A stretch of DNA of 64,000 bases from Hippophae tibetana (GCA_037013495.1 CM072811.1:11537190-11601189); one strand, 5' to 3'. Numbered from the stretch's first letter, positions 34,261 through 47,400 are shown. Notes: generated from the letters alone by a model not told the origin. Made by a program: numbers and translations.

Positions 34261-37200
34261 CAGACACATATCAAGATTGGCCCGAAAAGCTACCATTGGC
34301 CCTGGGGGTATCGGACCTCCATTCAGACTTCCACCGGCACTACTCGGATGGAAGTAGTGCTATGGCAAGATAAGCCAAAGAAAAAATGGGGGTGGAATAA
34401 ACTAAAATGACTAGCCCGAGTGGGTGCCTTTAGGTGATAGTAATTAGACGAACTTGACTATGTCTCTTCCCTCCAAAAAATGCTTGGTGCGTGAAATCAA
34501 TAGAATTACTTATCATCAGGTGCCTTATTTAGTGGTCAAAGCATGTTTAGTCATTACCAACATTCAGATAAGGTGGTTAAAAAAAAAGAGGATACATTCT
34601 TGAAACAACATGATTCAAGCTCTCTTCTCTATTTGCTAGCACTTCTTGGTCTGGTGGAGATCCTTCCACCAATATCGATGCCCTAAGCGAGGGATTAAGT
34701 CAGTTACTAGTAGTTCTATGACCACTTCTTCTTGCGGGAAACATCTTTTTCTATCTCGAATCAACCAAATTGGAAAGAGAGGGAATTAGGCTACTGGTAG
34801 GTGGTAGGAGAGGCTCCTACCTATCATATAAGCCTACTATATAACAGGTCTTCCAGCAATCCAATCCCTACCTATGTAGGGAATGAATTCATACTACCAC
34901 ACGTTCATCCAATAACTTCTTACCATAGGGTAAACCTCTCATTAGCAAGGAAAGATGTTAATGGACATATCTCACAAGTAGTCGCTAGATTGACTAATTT
35001 AGTCTAACTGGCCTATAGGTCTTAGAGACTCTTACTAGTGTTAGTGTAACAGCAACATTGATAAGCTAGTTCTGTGCTAGCACTATCCATTGTCGGCATA
35101 ACGGGTGTTTTCTATACTATTCTTATACATGTAATACCCTATCCCCTCCCCCCTCCAAAGTTGTCTTCTTCCCCTAGCTGTCTAGTTTATCTATCTCTCT
35201 CTCTCGCTACACCCCTTACTCTTATAATGGGTTACACATGACATCTCCTTAAGAAGGATTTTAAACATATAAGAGTCATGGCATTCTCTGCATTACCTTA
35301 CCCTACCTTCACGCACTCAAGGATCTAACTTTTTGTTGGGTAACTAGAATGGAAGGAAGAGAGAGATCCTTGGTACGAATACTAGGATGAAAACTAAATG
35401 GAGTTTTGCAAATTATATAAAAGGAGGGTGATTCACCAACACGAAGACTGAACATTAATTAGGTTATATTATGTCATATATGTCAATTGTTACGAATACC
35501 AACAAAAGGTGCTACAACCTTTTCTATTTGAGCAAAGTACTATAAAAGGAAGGTGATTCACCAACAAAACTAGCTTTCTTCACCTTCCTCCAATGAAGTA
35601 GTCGAGAAGTCAATGGAAAAGGTACCATACCCGCGGGGGATATCTCAATTGAAGTCTCCAAATCGAGGAACGTTAGAAATGCCCTTAAATCATCATTTTA
35701 AGCCGCGTTCAACTGATATGCAATAGATAGAAGCGTCATTGATAGCTGTTATATGATTCCTAGATTAGACTCAAGCTGTTCTCAAGCCCTTATCAGTCGA
35801 GCTACACTACTCCACCCAAAGCTTAGGAGAACGAAGTGAACCACAGGTACTCTATCAAAATTTTGAGAGTGACCGCTTACGCCCCTTTAGTTCTCTCTAC
35901 TTACGTTAGTAGAGAAAGCCAATTTCCTATATCTTAGATATTGAATTCAGTTGAAGTTGAGTCCCCGCTCCTGCTTTCAGGCTCCAAAACACCCTTATGT
36001 CTTGTCTACCAAGTCAGTTACTCATAAAAAGGGAAGAAGTCCGCTTTCATAAGCAAGTGTGGCACCTGCTGGATTATAAGTAGTTTTTCCCGTTAAAAGA
36101 ACTGCCTTAAAAGTGGATTGACTCTTGCTTCACCGGCGAGCGGGACTCCTAAGAGAATGTGGTATTCAGAAGTTCTTCTTCTCTGTACTTCAAGTAAAGT
36201 AGAAAAGAATAAGTCCTTCACTGTTATTATGTAACACACCAATCCTCCCTATAACAGAAAAGACAGGAATTGGTACTGGCATATTGAACCGAGAACGTCC
36301 TACTCCTTTGATTCACTCCCTTTAGCATAGTATAAGTGTAGGTAAAATGGGTAGACTAAAATCGATCTATCTTATATGTTCTTTCCACCCCTGATCTCCT
36401 AATAAGCATTGAACAATTTCTATATCCGAGAATGTATATCCTTACTTCGTTCACTTTCTAACTTTACCTTGACTCAACTTCTTCTGTCAGAGACCAATCT
36501 TGAACTAGCGGTGACCGGATTTAATAAAATACCTTTTGGCGGAGCTTTCTTGATCCATTAGACTACTAATAGAAGAAGAAGTTCACTTTTCTTTCTATAT
36601 TCTTAGATAATAAGATCTCTCACTCAAAGAAAAGAGCAAAGGTTGGTTGGCGGCTATTCCTGATCTTTGGGAGCTGCTATAAGTAGCCATGTAGGAAACT
36701 TAACCTGGAAAGGCTTTCATCGGCCTTTGGTACCTAGAGACTTTCAATCCTCAATTCCCCTTGTACCAAGGAAGAGTTTTCTATCGACTATTTTCCTAGT
36801 TTCAGACTCAAAAAAGAAAGATAAGTACAAGGGATGAAAGAAAGGACAAATGCCACAGAAAGAATAGCAGCTGTAAGAGATTCGACAGTTAGGATTTGGG
36901 ATTAACCTAACCTGATTGACCTAATCAACCCAATAGAATATGTCAATTTTGAAAGAATAAAGAATAAGGGCTTAGAGCCTAAATAGAACTAGTCAATCTA
37001 TAACTGAAAGCAGGAGAACCTAAGGAAGGTCTCTCTCTACCTCACAAGCTCTTGGATTCCATGGCTAAGGCTTACTTTGGCAGATTTTAGGTAAGGGTGG
37101 AGGAAAGACTGGTGAATTAGGCAACCCTTCTACCTTGAATTCATTACTTGCATAATGATTTTCATCGACATCTTTGCCATTGATCGAATGCCCCTTTCCC

Positions 37201-37492
37201 ATGCCACCAATCGACAAATGCTGAGGAATGAGTGAATCAACTGATGAAACCAACCATAATACAATACACCACCCGAGCAACTATCCAACACCCGAAAATG
37301 CGGAATAATGCCAGGAAGTGACCAAGCCAAGCAACTCCAAATTAATAACCCAACCACGACTATCTAACTAACTACCGATGAACTAATCAACAACTGAATG
37401 AGACTAAATCCAAGCGAGTGAATGAACGAGTCTGGGGTTTGTAAAGAGCAAAGGACTATAAAAGGGAATCTTTTTTCTTGTTGAATTAGGGA

Positions 37493-37840
37493 TAACCTAA
37501 TTAACCTAATTACACATGACATATAACCTAATTAATGTTCAGTCTTCTTGTTGGTATTTGTAACAATTGCACAAAGGAGATATAACATATAACCTAATTA
37601 ATGTTTAGTCTTCTTGTTGGTGAATCACTTTCCTTTTATAGAATTCGAAAAATTCATTCAGTTTTCATCCTGGTATTCGTACCAAGGTTCTCTCTCTTCC
37701 TTCCATTCTAGTTAGGTTATCCTTGTTGGTATAGAGAAGACTATAATATTCGTAACAATTCACCCACTCGGGCTAGTCATTTTCTTATTGTAATATAACC
37801 TAATTAGGTTATATTAGGATCAAACCTAATTAATCTATAA
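37493..37840. repeat. AACCTAATTA-family repeat, copies 2-4
   Basis: 'taacctaattaacctaatta', 'catataacctaattaatgtt' and 'cagtcttcttgttggt' occur twice each. The reverse complement of the last, joined to 'ggaaggtgattcaccaac', is also at 35425-35460 and 35540-35565. Confidence 0.7.
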
Positions 37841-39556
37841 AAGGAAGGTGAACACCGTATTCTACAACAAGAAGACCCCAATATCAAACCTTTCTAAATA
37901 GAAGCCACGTCGGTGAATCCGACGATCCAAAAGGGGGAGAAGGTGGAAGAAGAGGGACCTTCAAACCAAAATTCACATACAAATGAGCTCTATCAAGCCG
38001 TTTATCCTTTTCTCTCCAAAAAGGAATCGGGCTCCACCTCTCAGTTTAATTCGACCAAGTATCTCGTATCTATAAGTAAGGGGGCGTGGCCAAGAAGTAT
38101 CCAACTGACTCCACTCGGCCTTTCTTCACTATGGTGAATAAAGTCTTAGTATGTATGGACATTCTGGGCGGGTCATAATAAGTTGTTGGTCGAAGGTTTA
38201 GACCAATTGCAATTCATCACCATCTTTCCCGCTTCCAATCTATTTTATTTGCTAAATCGCAAGTTTAAGGGGCCTCTAAAAACATGCGATAATTGGCTTT
38301 TTTAGTAGCATCTGTCCTTCCCGGCTGAGCTTTGAATGGATGTTATTGGCGAATGAATAGCAGGAGAGTTTAGAAGTTCATTTTATGATGTTTGCTTGCT
38401 AGGAGCGGAAATGGGACCTGAAGGTACGGAACTAGATATTCAAAAGAGGTAGAATGAATTTCTGGTCTTTCTCCCTTCCTTTTGTGCCCAGGTCCTCCTT
38501 TCATGCCTTCAGATCAGGAATGAATAGAAGGTTTGTTGGGCCTATCGCCCTCTCCCTCTATTCAAGCTATATATCCATTTCCAGTCAAAAGGCATCCATC
38601 TAACGCCACTGGATCTAAATGCTTGACTTCTCCCTCTACTGCTGGCGTTGCCTCGAAGGGCAAGCTATTCATCTTCTCTAACACCTGTGGAAGCATATCA
38701 CCTGCCATTAGAAGCAACTATTGGATCTGGGTGCCTCGAAGGTCATGGAAGTGAAGGTTCAAAGTAATAAGCTAATCCTTCTAACTCTACATCTCCATAT
38801 CTATCCATTTCTCCATCTACTAGTTAGCCTCTAACATAACCCCTAGAGGCGAAACTAGAACCATTGAACCCATTCCCTGGCCATCAAGAGCTATGACACC
38901 GGGAAGGGAGTACATAGGCAGGTACGGATAACAAAAATAATGTTTTTTGATACACTTAGGACATGGATTCTATATGAACAAATGGATTGTGACAAGTCGT
39001 TACTACTAGCAATGACTTCCTCTTTCATTACTTTATCCTTTCCATATCCCTCTCCCTTGTTCTCAGTTACTCATCAAATGGAAAGGGCCTAGAAGTGCCT
39101 ACTACTACACCATACTAGACTTGGATCTACACATTTACAGAGTTAACCCCTATCCAGTCCCTGGCAGAGCTAAGGGGGCTTCAATCCTTATTCCTTATCC
39201 CCTCGCCCAGGCTAACGGGGCCTTTCTTATTCAGGGGGGGGGGGAGAGTGGAACCTCGAGAAGCACTATTGAGAGGAAGATCCTTGGCCCCTCTTCATTC
39301 TCTACAGGGTTCTAAACATTTCTTCAACATAGGTGACAACGAGTGGGGGAAGAGATCAAACATGGGAATAAGAAGCAAGCTCACCTTCCTTTTTGATCAT
39401 TTTGATAGAGAGGGATGGAGAAAGTGGACAAAACAGACTCATATTTCCCAGTCGAAAAGATGGGTTCCTTTTTTGTCTCGTATTTCTCATTGCGGGAAAA
39501 GAATCATATTGAAAACATTCCTAACCCACCTTCGTAGAGCCATGTATTGTAAGTGA

Positions 39557-39640
39557 TATGACCCCGCCCGGAGCGAGCCACCCATAGAGGCAAGTGAAGT
39601 TAGTGAGCCGTATGATGGGCTCATTTCGTATAGTGATAAC
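39557..39640 (+). other. Possible group II intron domain V-like remnant
   Basis: 'gtgagccgtatgatgggc' resembles the first strand of domain V of plant mitochondrial group II introns. The matching 'cgtacggttc' strand is not seen, so this is tentative. Open frames just upstream (39121-39315, 39248-39556) are not recognised. Confidence 0.25.
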
Positions 39641-39735
39641 ACTTTCTCTTTCTTAGCCTTCCGCTCCCTCTTGTATAGTAAGGGGAACTCTGGTTGCGTG
39701 GCTTTCTCTTATAGGGGTATATTTTCTCTGACTTG

Positions 39736-39745
<10 letters not shown>

Positions 39746-39770
<25 letters not shown>

Positions 39771-39785
39771 CTTGCTTTCATACGA

Positions 39786-39818
<33 letters not shown>
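39746..39818 (+). tRNA. trnM-CAU: trnM-CAU, plastid-type copy
   Basis: A 73-base cloverleaf. The acceptor stem ACCTACT/AGTAGGT is perfect, the anticodon CAT sits in 'ctttcatac', and the T arm is 'attggttcaaatccaat'. The sequence is very close to chloroplast trnM-CAU, which plant mitochondria commonly carry as a plastid-derived gene. The anticodon stem has a C-A mismatch from an apparent G-to-A change, in line with a non-functional nuclear copy. Confidence 0.85.
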
Positions 39819-39824
<6 letters not shown>

Positions 39825-40250
39825 GTCGAATCCCCTGCTTTTGTGCAAGCACGGACTGGCAGTAAAAAAGTCAATTGAATGACCAAAGCATCAGTTGCTT
39901 CCACTTGTGGCCTTCTACGACCGCCTTGAAACCTTAATATCAAGGAACCCCCCTCTCTTCTTCTCTTCATGTATGTGGGCTACCTGCCCATCCCGAAGAT
40001 GAACAGGAACAAGCTGAAGAAAGGCGCGAGAGGTAGAGTTGAGTATCAACTCACCTCCCCTCTTCCACAATTAGGTGAAGACTAAGGGGTCGAAAACCCC
40101 AACGGGAAACCTTTCACTACACCACATGATTATTTCACGAAGCGCTCTCTCAGAAATTTCCATTCCTGTCCCTACAAGCAAAGAGGTTTCAAGATAACAG
40201 GCGACCAAGTGAAAGTGAACAGCCCTAAGCAAATCTTCTAGAGAGCTACC

Positions 40251-42049
40251 TGATGAGTGAAAACCGGCATCGTCGATCCTGCCAATCCTTTGCTTTTATA
40301 TTTATAAAAATCTCACAAGTGCACGAATCATTTTGTAGAAAATGATAAGTATACTCCCAAGGTCGATCTAAGGAAGGAATATATGTGGTTTTTAATTTAT
40401 TATTCAAACTTTTAAAAACGAAATTAAAACCTCAACATCTTGTCACGATAGTTTGGTTTTTGTGTTTCTAATCTAATAACATAAAAATAAACATAGATAA
40501 AAATAAACATTTATACAAATTTTATCATTTCTAATAGTGGGGTATATATGGATATAATAACTAAGTTAATTATGCTTGCTCATATTATTTAGGTTATTAA
40601 AGATATACATTGATATTTATTGATTCGATCTTTTTTATATGAATACCACCTTTGGTGGGGTTAGATATTATGTATTAACTAAAAAAATCAATTAACACCT
40701 ATGGGTGGGGTTGATAACAGATTTGGTTAATTAAATTAATTCCTTTTTCTAGGAGATTGAAAATGAACCATTTAAATGCCACCTTTGGTAGGGTTGGACA
40801 GTTTAAACTTTATTCAAGGTGTCCAAATTAAACCAAAGAATTTAATTATCCGAGTACTAACTTTCAAGTTTTAAAACCACTACTGAAAGCATGTTGTCAA
40901 TACATTTTCACATAATAATTCTTATAAAAACTTTTGAAATAGAGCTTCACTCTAACTACCGGGCGATTGTACCACCAAATAAAAGAGAAATACTCTAAAT
41001 CAGGCCGGATTACTAAACCTTAAAATCTAATTTTCAGATTTAAGTTTGTAATGAAAATAATATATTTCTCTCTAACATTCTTAATATAAAATCTTGAATA
41101 AAAATAAAATTAATTAATTTTAGAGATTTTTACCTATTTAATATTTCGTAAGCATAACAACGTTATTATTATATCATGTTTACAAACAACCAGCAAAGTT
41201 AAATTTAATCACAGAAAAATTAAATATAACATGTAAGAATAAAGCATAAAAAATAACTATAAAAAAAATAAAATCCTTACAGTACTTCAATGCTATTCTC
41301 GTTGCTGGAAAACCTCCAAACGGAATTTTCATTCTCATTTATTCAATCGAAAAGCAAATAAATTACAAAAACATAACTAGTTCTTCTTAAAAAGAGAAGA
41401 ACTCTAAAACTAAGAGAAACTAACTAAGAAAAGTTAAAAACTAAGAAATGAGAGAAATAAAGAGAAGAGAAGATGTGTTTTGAGGTGTGTTTATTTATGA
41501 AGAGAATAGGGGTATTTATAGGTAAGGATGGGAAGAAAAAGTGGGTGAAAAAATGATAAAAAATATTGGAAACGCGGCATAGTGAATGATGATGTCATTA
41601 ATAATGTTAGCATGACGTGGGGGCGGCTGCGCGCACAGATGGGCAGCGGTGTGTGCGGACAGGAGCAGGGCGCGTAGAAAGAAACAAGGGCGCACACGGA
41701 CAGGTAGTGTAGCGTGCGCAGGCAGCGGCTGCTTGGCATGGTTGGGCGGCTACGTGCACGATTTCGTCCTTTTTGACATTTTTGACCTATTTTGTCCAAT
41801 TTTTACATATTTGTTGACCTTTCCTCATTTATTTATTAATATATTTGTGATATATTGCCTTTAGTATTCCTCTTTGAGTCTTTAAGTTACGTTTTTAATC
41901 GAAAATACCTGAAAACAATAAAAATACCTGTGATTCTGAAAAAGACAAATTTATATAAATATATGATAAAATCATATAAATAGATATATTTTTAATCAAT
42001 TAATGTGCATAAAATCATGGTAATTTTAGTGTTTTTTGAGCACTCATCA
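40251..42049 (-). mobile_element. Solo LTR of the 4500-11690 gypsy family, TSD CTACC
   Basis: 1,799 bp, TGATGAGTG...CACTCATCA, the same family and orientation as the LTRs at 4500 and 9867. It is flanked by perfect CTACC duplications (40246-40250, 42050-42054). The TATA box is at 41513-41520 on the minus strand. The GC-rich block (41585-41760) differs in sequence from those of the full element. A single LTR with a clean duplication is the product of LTR-LTR recombination. Confidence 0.93.
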
Positions 42050-45000
42050 CTACCCTTTCTCTCTTCTAAGAAAAACAAAAAATCTAAATAAAGAAAAAGA
42101 ATCCAATTTTGATTCTATGGACCTCCGACCAATGAGGTGATGGCATATGCATGCGTGCATATCAACTTATAAAAAATGGGTTCCAAACCTGGGTGGTACT
42201 ATGTAACTCAATCCATTATAGGGCTATTGGTTTTTTTAAGAAAAGACTCTGAGATAGAGGGGACTTTAAGGAGATTTTGCTGAGATAAGGACTAGAAAAA
42301 GTCGAGTAGTCGTAGAAGTAAAGTCTCAAACTCACAGAAATTCAACGTGGTTTTTCTCGGAAGGTTCCGCCAGAAAGAGTTTGGGATTAAATCATTTGGT
42401 CTTTGGAAGTTGTCTAATTGGATTGAGAACCTGATTGAAGAAGACCTTATTTTTGGAATACACGTAGATCTGTAGATCTAGTGTTTGAAGTTCTTATAGC
42501 CTGTTTCAATTTAGGGATTCCACAATTCAGACAGAGACATTGTTGGGTATGTGGCTTTACTCCAAGGTGACTCAATACCCGGATGGCAATTCCCATAGGC
42601 CATAATATCCGAAGCGAGAAACCAGTAGCTAAGCTAGTTGTTAAGGTTTGGTTTCACTAGAATATTGACTTCTGTGACTCATAAGTCTTAGTCAAGCATC
42701 TCGCCATGATAGTTCAAAATGTCGAGAATCCCCTGCTTCTCTTGGCTCAGCTCTTAGTACAAAGATGGTGGTGGAAGACTAGGCTGCATTAAATGCCATG
42801 GTTATTTTTCTCGAATCAGCAGCTATTGAAGACGGTGTTCGGGATTTTCCTATTAGCGGTAAGAATCAATTCTAGCACTCTTCCTTTCTATTTTCTTAAA
42901 TAAAGTAAGGAATGGAAGCCAAAAAGAAACTACAACCTAGACACAATGGTACGATAATCGGAAAAACTGCTTGGAAGTTCGAGGACCTTTAGTACTGTAC
43001 CGTACCCCCAAACCAGCAACCTTCGCGCCAAGCAAGACCACCCTTGTCCCTTTCCTTTATCCATTCCGAACGGAAAGTGGTTTAGGAAAGGACTTGAGAA
43101 TCGGATGCAATCGCCCAGCGAGAAAGGCCCTGACCCTGCCAACCAAGTCAAAATAAAAAAGAAAGAAGAGAATGAAAGGAGAAGTTCGAATTTTGGTAAT
43201 TCTTTAGGAGTAATGTTTAACCTTGAATGCTATTAATAGATTCTATAGAAATAGTCCCCCTGACTCGGAAAGTAATAATGAAAATGGCTAACCCAAAGAC
43301 GGATCTCAGACACGCAACCGATTTCGTTTCACCTTATGTAAAAAAAAGGAAGCCCTCTTTCTTTATTATTATTAGTAAGATAGGGAAAAGCCCTAACAAT
43401 GAAATTAGTAAAGTGCTAACGAGCAATAAAAGGGAAAGCCCTAAAGGGGGCTCCTCCGTTTACATGCAATGGGGAGCTTCCCCTCTAGTAAAATTCTATC
43501 TCTTACTTGGGTTCCAAACTTGGATCCGCTGTTCCTTATAGTTTTTATATAATCAAACTTCTTGCTAATGCAATTTGGGATTCTCATTTTGGTCAACCAG
43601 CTGTAGAAGCCTTTAGTCGAGGAATTAGTGCTCAATAGAATTTATGCGCTCCATTTATGAATATGAAAAACTTGAGTAAGTGAAGTCGATTGTTGACTAT
43701 GGGATAAAGGCTCTTAGTCCTTTTATCTCGCGTCATGGGGCATTAACCTTAGCACTTTCCCTATTAGAAGGTTTATGCTTGCCCCTGTTGCTTTCAGGTT
43801 TGACATTAGAAATAGAAAAAGGAAAGGTTTAGATTCCTCCATTTATGAACATGAAGAGCTGATTTGCTTATTAAGATTTGGGAAAGCCACTGTGGGGACT
43901 GTAACCTCTATAGAAGCCCCTTTTCCGCCGAGAGAAGACAATGCACAAGAATGAAAATATGCAATATATGCAATATATGCAGTGGGAAAACCAGAGGCAG
44001 GGCTCTTTCATAAGATTGATTGGCCTGGAGAATGAACGCAGGAATGCCTTAGTCTAAAATAGGAATGATAGTAGAAATAAGAGCAATAGCTACTAAGCTG
44101 GACCTCGTTTGTCTAATCCTGAAAGGAAAAGGAAAGGACAGAGAGGTTTAATCCATAGTAAATAAGATGGCATAGACATAGAATGGGATTGATGGACAAA
44201 TGCCAAATGCCACATAAGAAGCTGTTATTCACCTGCCATCCAAATACCTTCATCACCTGATGACCTTCTTGCTTGACATTGTCGGCAAGTGGTAGCATGT
44301 CCTTTAGCAAGGCTAGGCACCTTCCTTATCCAACAAGAAAGAACCATCTGATCTTTCTTTTTGGCAGAAATCCCCGAATCGTGAGTCTGGGGCATATACT
44401 CTTTCTTTATCCCCTGACAAGAAAGAAGAAAAAATCAAGTACATATGGGCAAGATCAATATTCCATTTCTAATAGAATGCCATCAGTAGCAAAAGCAAAG
44501 AAGGATTGATGGCATGAATCAGCTGCTATTGAATACATGTCCGATAAGAAGAATAGGAAATATTCATTTCGTGCTAAGGGGCCTTTCTACTATAAAAGCG
44601 ATTCCTTTGTGGGACTTGGATAAGCGGCATATCTGCTCTTTTCAAGAAGGAAAGTCCAATCTGACCCTAAGTAGATGCTTTTGACATCTTTCTCGCATCC
44701 ACTTTCAGGTTTGACATGACATTAGAGCTCTCGTCAATTGTTCGGGATTAACCTAATTGACCTAAGATTGCCCCTTTATTTTGAAAGAAGAAGGCCTTTG
44801 AAAGGTAAGCAACTAGTGAAGATGTCGTGAATCCTCTTCTCATCTCAGATGCTCACAATACCAATGGTGAAGGAGCTTTTTGGGATCAGTACTGCTTTTC
44901 TAAAGTTTTCTCGAGTTAGTCCAATGCTAATTAATTAGCTAGAAATGGCATTTTGTCTGGGTAATCTAAGAGGAAATGAATCATAATAGGTTTTTCAAGA

Positions 45001-45230
45001 GGAATGAAGATCTCACAAAGAGGAAATCTCAGTGAATTTCCATTTACTGATCCTATCTTTCACAGCCCCTTTGACTTTACATGAATATGTGGAGCTCAGC
45101 ATGTCTGGAAGCACGGGAGAATGTTCTTTTGCTGATATTATTACATGTATTCTAAATCAGATGAAGGAGGTTTCTACAGGAAGAGTTCCGACTCAACGTC
45201 GGGGTGGGTAGGGGTTCATGACGAGTGGGC
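42050..45230. other. Nuclear mitochondrial DNA, block 2
   Basis: Continues block 1 across the solo LTR. Same composition, no transposon features, and a plastid psaB scrap at 43558-43626. Open frames up to 104 codons (43227-43541) are not recognised. It stops at about 45230, where a 160-base gypsy fragment begins. Confidence 0.65.
43558..43626 (+). pseudogene. psaB: psaB fragment of plastid origin
   Basis: The frame reads '[20 protein letters not shown]'. Photosystem I subunit PsaB has [21 protein letters not shown]. Only about 20 codons match before the frame ends in TAG. It is best explained as plastid DNA taken up by the mitochondrial genome and carried along into the nucleus. Confidence 0.65.
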
Positions 45231-45391
45231 AATATCTTCAGAAAAAAATATAGAGATAAAGAATATATAGTATAATCTACATACTATGACCCACATTGCC
45301 TACAAAGTTGTGAGTAAAGGCTAATTACAAAAGGAAGATATAGGAAGTAATTCCCTAAAAACTCATTGCACTTTCTTAATTTGTAAAAGGC
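45231..45391 (+). repeat. Fragment of the non-autonomous gypsy family
   Basis: Matches the reverse complement of 7117-7279 ('catactatgaccca', 'ttgcctacaaagttgtgagt', 'gatataggaagtaattccct'). It is joined directly to the truncated LTR at 45392, so two different gypsy families meet here. Confidence 0.8.
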
Positions 45392-45588
45392 ATATATCTC
45401 AATTGTGTTATTTGCGTTTAGTTTTAAGTTAATTTTCTTCTTAAACAATTTCAACAATTCAGTTTTCAAATAAAATTAGGATTAGTCAATTTCAGTACTT
45501 AGTAACGTCATTCCTTGTGGGTTCGATATCTGTACTTTTGTACACTTTATTACTTGAACGATTCGTACACTTGTGAAAATACGCATCA
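45392..45588 (+). repeat. Truncated 5' LTR (last 197 bp)
   Basis: Near-identical to about 54078-54274 ('ttgtgttatttgcgtttagt' through 'aaaatacgcatca'). Confidence 0.85.
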
Positions 45589-45594
45589 AGTTTT

Positions 45595-45612
45595 TGGTGC
45601 CGTTGATGGGGA
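45595..45612 (+). other. Primer-binding site, tRNA-Asp-like
   Basis: TGGTGCCGTTGATGGGGA, three changes from TGGCGCCGTTGCCGGGGA, a few bases after the LTR end. Confidence 0.7.
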
Positions 45613-45792
45613 ATGGTTTGATTTTATTAATATCGATACTACGTAATCTTAGTTTTAATTTGAAGTTAATTTTCTTTATCATTGTTTCATTTTTAATTTT
45701 TTTTATTTTGCTCTTTTATTTTATTTATCTTAAAAAGGGGTAACTTTGTGTTGTTTTTGTGCTAGTTGATTTTCTGGTTGTAGGATTTTTTT

Positions 45793-47400
45793 ATGGGACG
45801 TACAAGAAGCCTTAACCTTCTTCCATTTGATCGGGAGATTGATAGAACATATAGGTGTCTAAACCGAGATAGAAGGCGTTCAACCTCAGCTCCTAATAGA
45901 CAATCAGCCATAGATCCACCATTTGTTGAGGGAGGTGGAAATCGTAGAGCTTTGTGGGATTATGGTGTGCCTAATGTTGCTGGAACTACTTCGGGTATAA
46001 GGAAGCCAACTGTTCAAGCCAATAACTTTGAGATAAAACCATCCTTTATCCAAATGGTTCAATCAAATCAGTTTGGGGGAATGTCAAAGGATGATCCAAA
46101 TGCACATATTGCTTATTTTCTAGAGGTGTGTGATCTTTATAAGATAAATGGTGTGCCTAAAAATGATGTAAGATTAAGGGTTTTTCCTTTTTCACTTCGG
46201 GATAAAGCCAAGGAGTGGCTAAACTCATTACCACCGTGATCAATTACAGCATGGAGTGAGTTGGTTCAGAAATTCTTGTCCAAGTTCTTTCCTCCTGCTA
46301 AGACGGAAAAATTGAGGAATGAAATCACATCTTTTACATAGTATGACCAAGAATCATTGTATGAAGCTTGAGAAAGATTCAAAGAAATGTCGAGGAAGTG
46401 CCCACATCATGGTATACCGATTTGGCTACAAGTCTCTACATTTTATAATGGGTTGGTTTCAAACTATCAGGCAATGATTGATGCTGTAGCTGGAGGGTCT
46501 TTAATGGGAAAAACATTGGAGGATGCTCATGAGTTATTAGAGATTATGGCAGAAAACAACAATCAATGGCATTCAGAGCGGGTAACTGCAAAAAGACCAG
46601 CAGTAGTGCATGAAATTGATTCAGTGAATGCTTTGTCGGCTCAAGTTGCTGTTCTTTCAAGAAAGATGGATTCTTTGTCATCCAAATTCGAATCCAAACC
46701 AACTACACAATGTGATTTATGTGGTGGAAATCAGGCTAGTATCGAGTGCCAAGTTGGAAATCCATTTGCTTCACCAAATGCTGAGCAAGCAAATTATGTT
46801 TCAAATTTCCAAAAACCTCAACATAACCCATATTCGAACACCTACAATCCAGGTTGGAGAAATCATCCAAATTTGTCATGGGGAAAGAACCAAGGGGGAT
46901 TCAAACCGTCATCATATTCCTACCAACCCCAAGAGAAGAAACAAACAGATTTGGAAGGAATTTTGGGAAAGTTCATTGAGGAGTCAAGAACAAATTTCAA
47001 AAATCAAGAGGCAATCAACAGGGACATCCAAAACCAACTGGGGCAGCTTTCAAAGCAGATTGCAAAAAGGTCTCAAGGATTGTTGCCTAGTGACACAATA
47101 AATCCCAAAGAGCATGCAAAGGCTATCACATTGAGAAGCGGTAGAGAACTGGAGAGTCTAAGGAAATTAGAGAAAAAGATGGAAGAATCTAAAGAAAAGC
47201 CATCAACATCCCAAGATGTTCAACCTTCCCCAAATGCGAAATATGAGCCTCCTATCCCATATCCTCAAAGATTGAATACGAAAAAGCTTGATAATCAATT
47301 TGATAAATTTCTAGATATTTTTAAGAAATTGCATATTAACATTCCTTTTGCAGAGATGTTGGAACAAATGCCCAAGTATGCAAAATTCATGAACGAAATT
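45793..47400 (+). pseudogene. Athila/Tat gag
   Basis: Starts 'MGRTRSLNLL'. Diagnostic gag blocks follow: 'QANNFEIKPSFIQMVQ', 'RVFPFSLRDKAKEWLNSLPP', then a TGA (46237-46239), 'SELVQKFLSKFFPPAKTEKL', a TAG, 'ERFKEMSRKCPHHGIPIWLQ' and 'MIDAVAGGSLMGKT'. The knuckle reads 'CDLCGGNQASIEC', with Gln where the zinc-binding His is expected. It forms the particle in which reverse transcription takes place. Stops at 46237, 46339 and nearby break it; the downstream part is open from 46387 through the protease. Confidence 0.85.

Larger units (their letters stand above)
31908..40250. other. Nuclear mitochondrial DNA (NUMT), block 1
   Basis: The base composition changes sharply to balanced, with many short CTTTC/GAAAG runs and no transposon features, as in plant mitochondrial intergenic DNA. 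It contains a plastid-type trnM-CAU (39746-39818) and small dispersed repeats shared with block 3. The frames of 60-107 codons here (for example 32793-33116, 37913-38137, 38533-38754) resemble no protein I recognise. It continues as block 2 at 42050 after removal of the solo LTR. Homology searching against plant mitogenomes is needed for details. Confidence 0.7.

Noticed and set aside
39121..39556. Overlapping frames of 64 and 102 codons as mitochondrial genes
   Set aside because: No similarity to any mitochondrial protein that I recognise; the start codons are unsupported and the two frames overlap.
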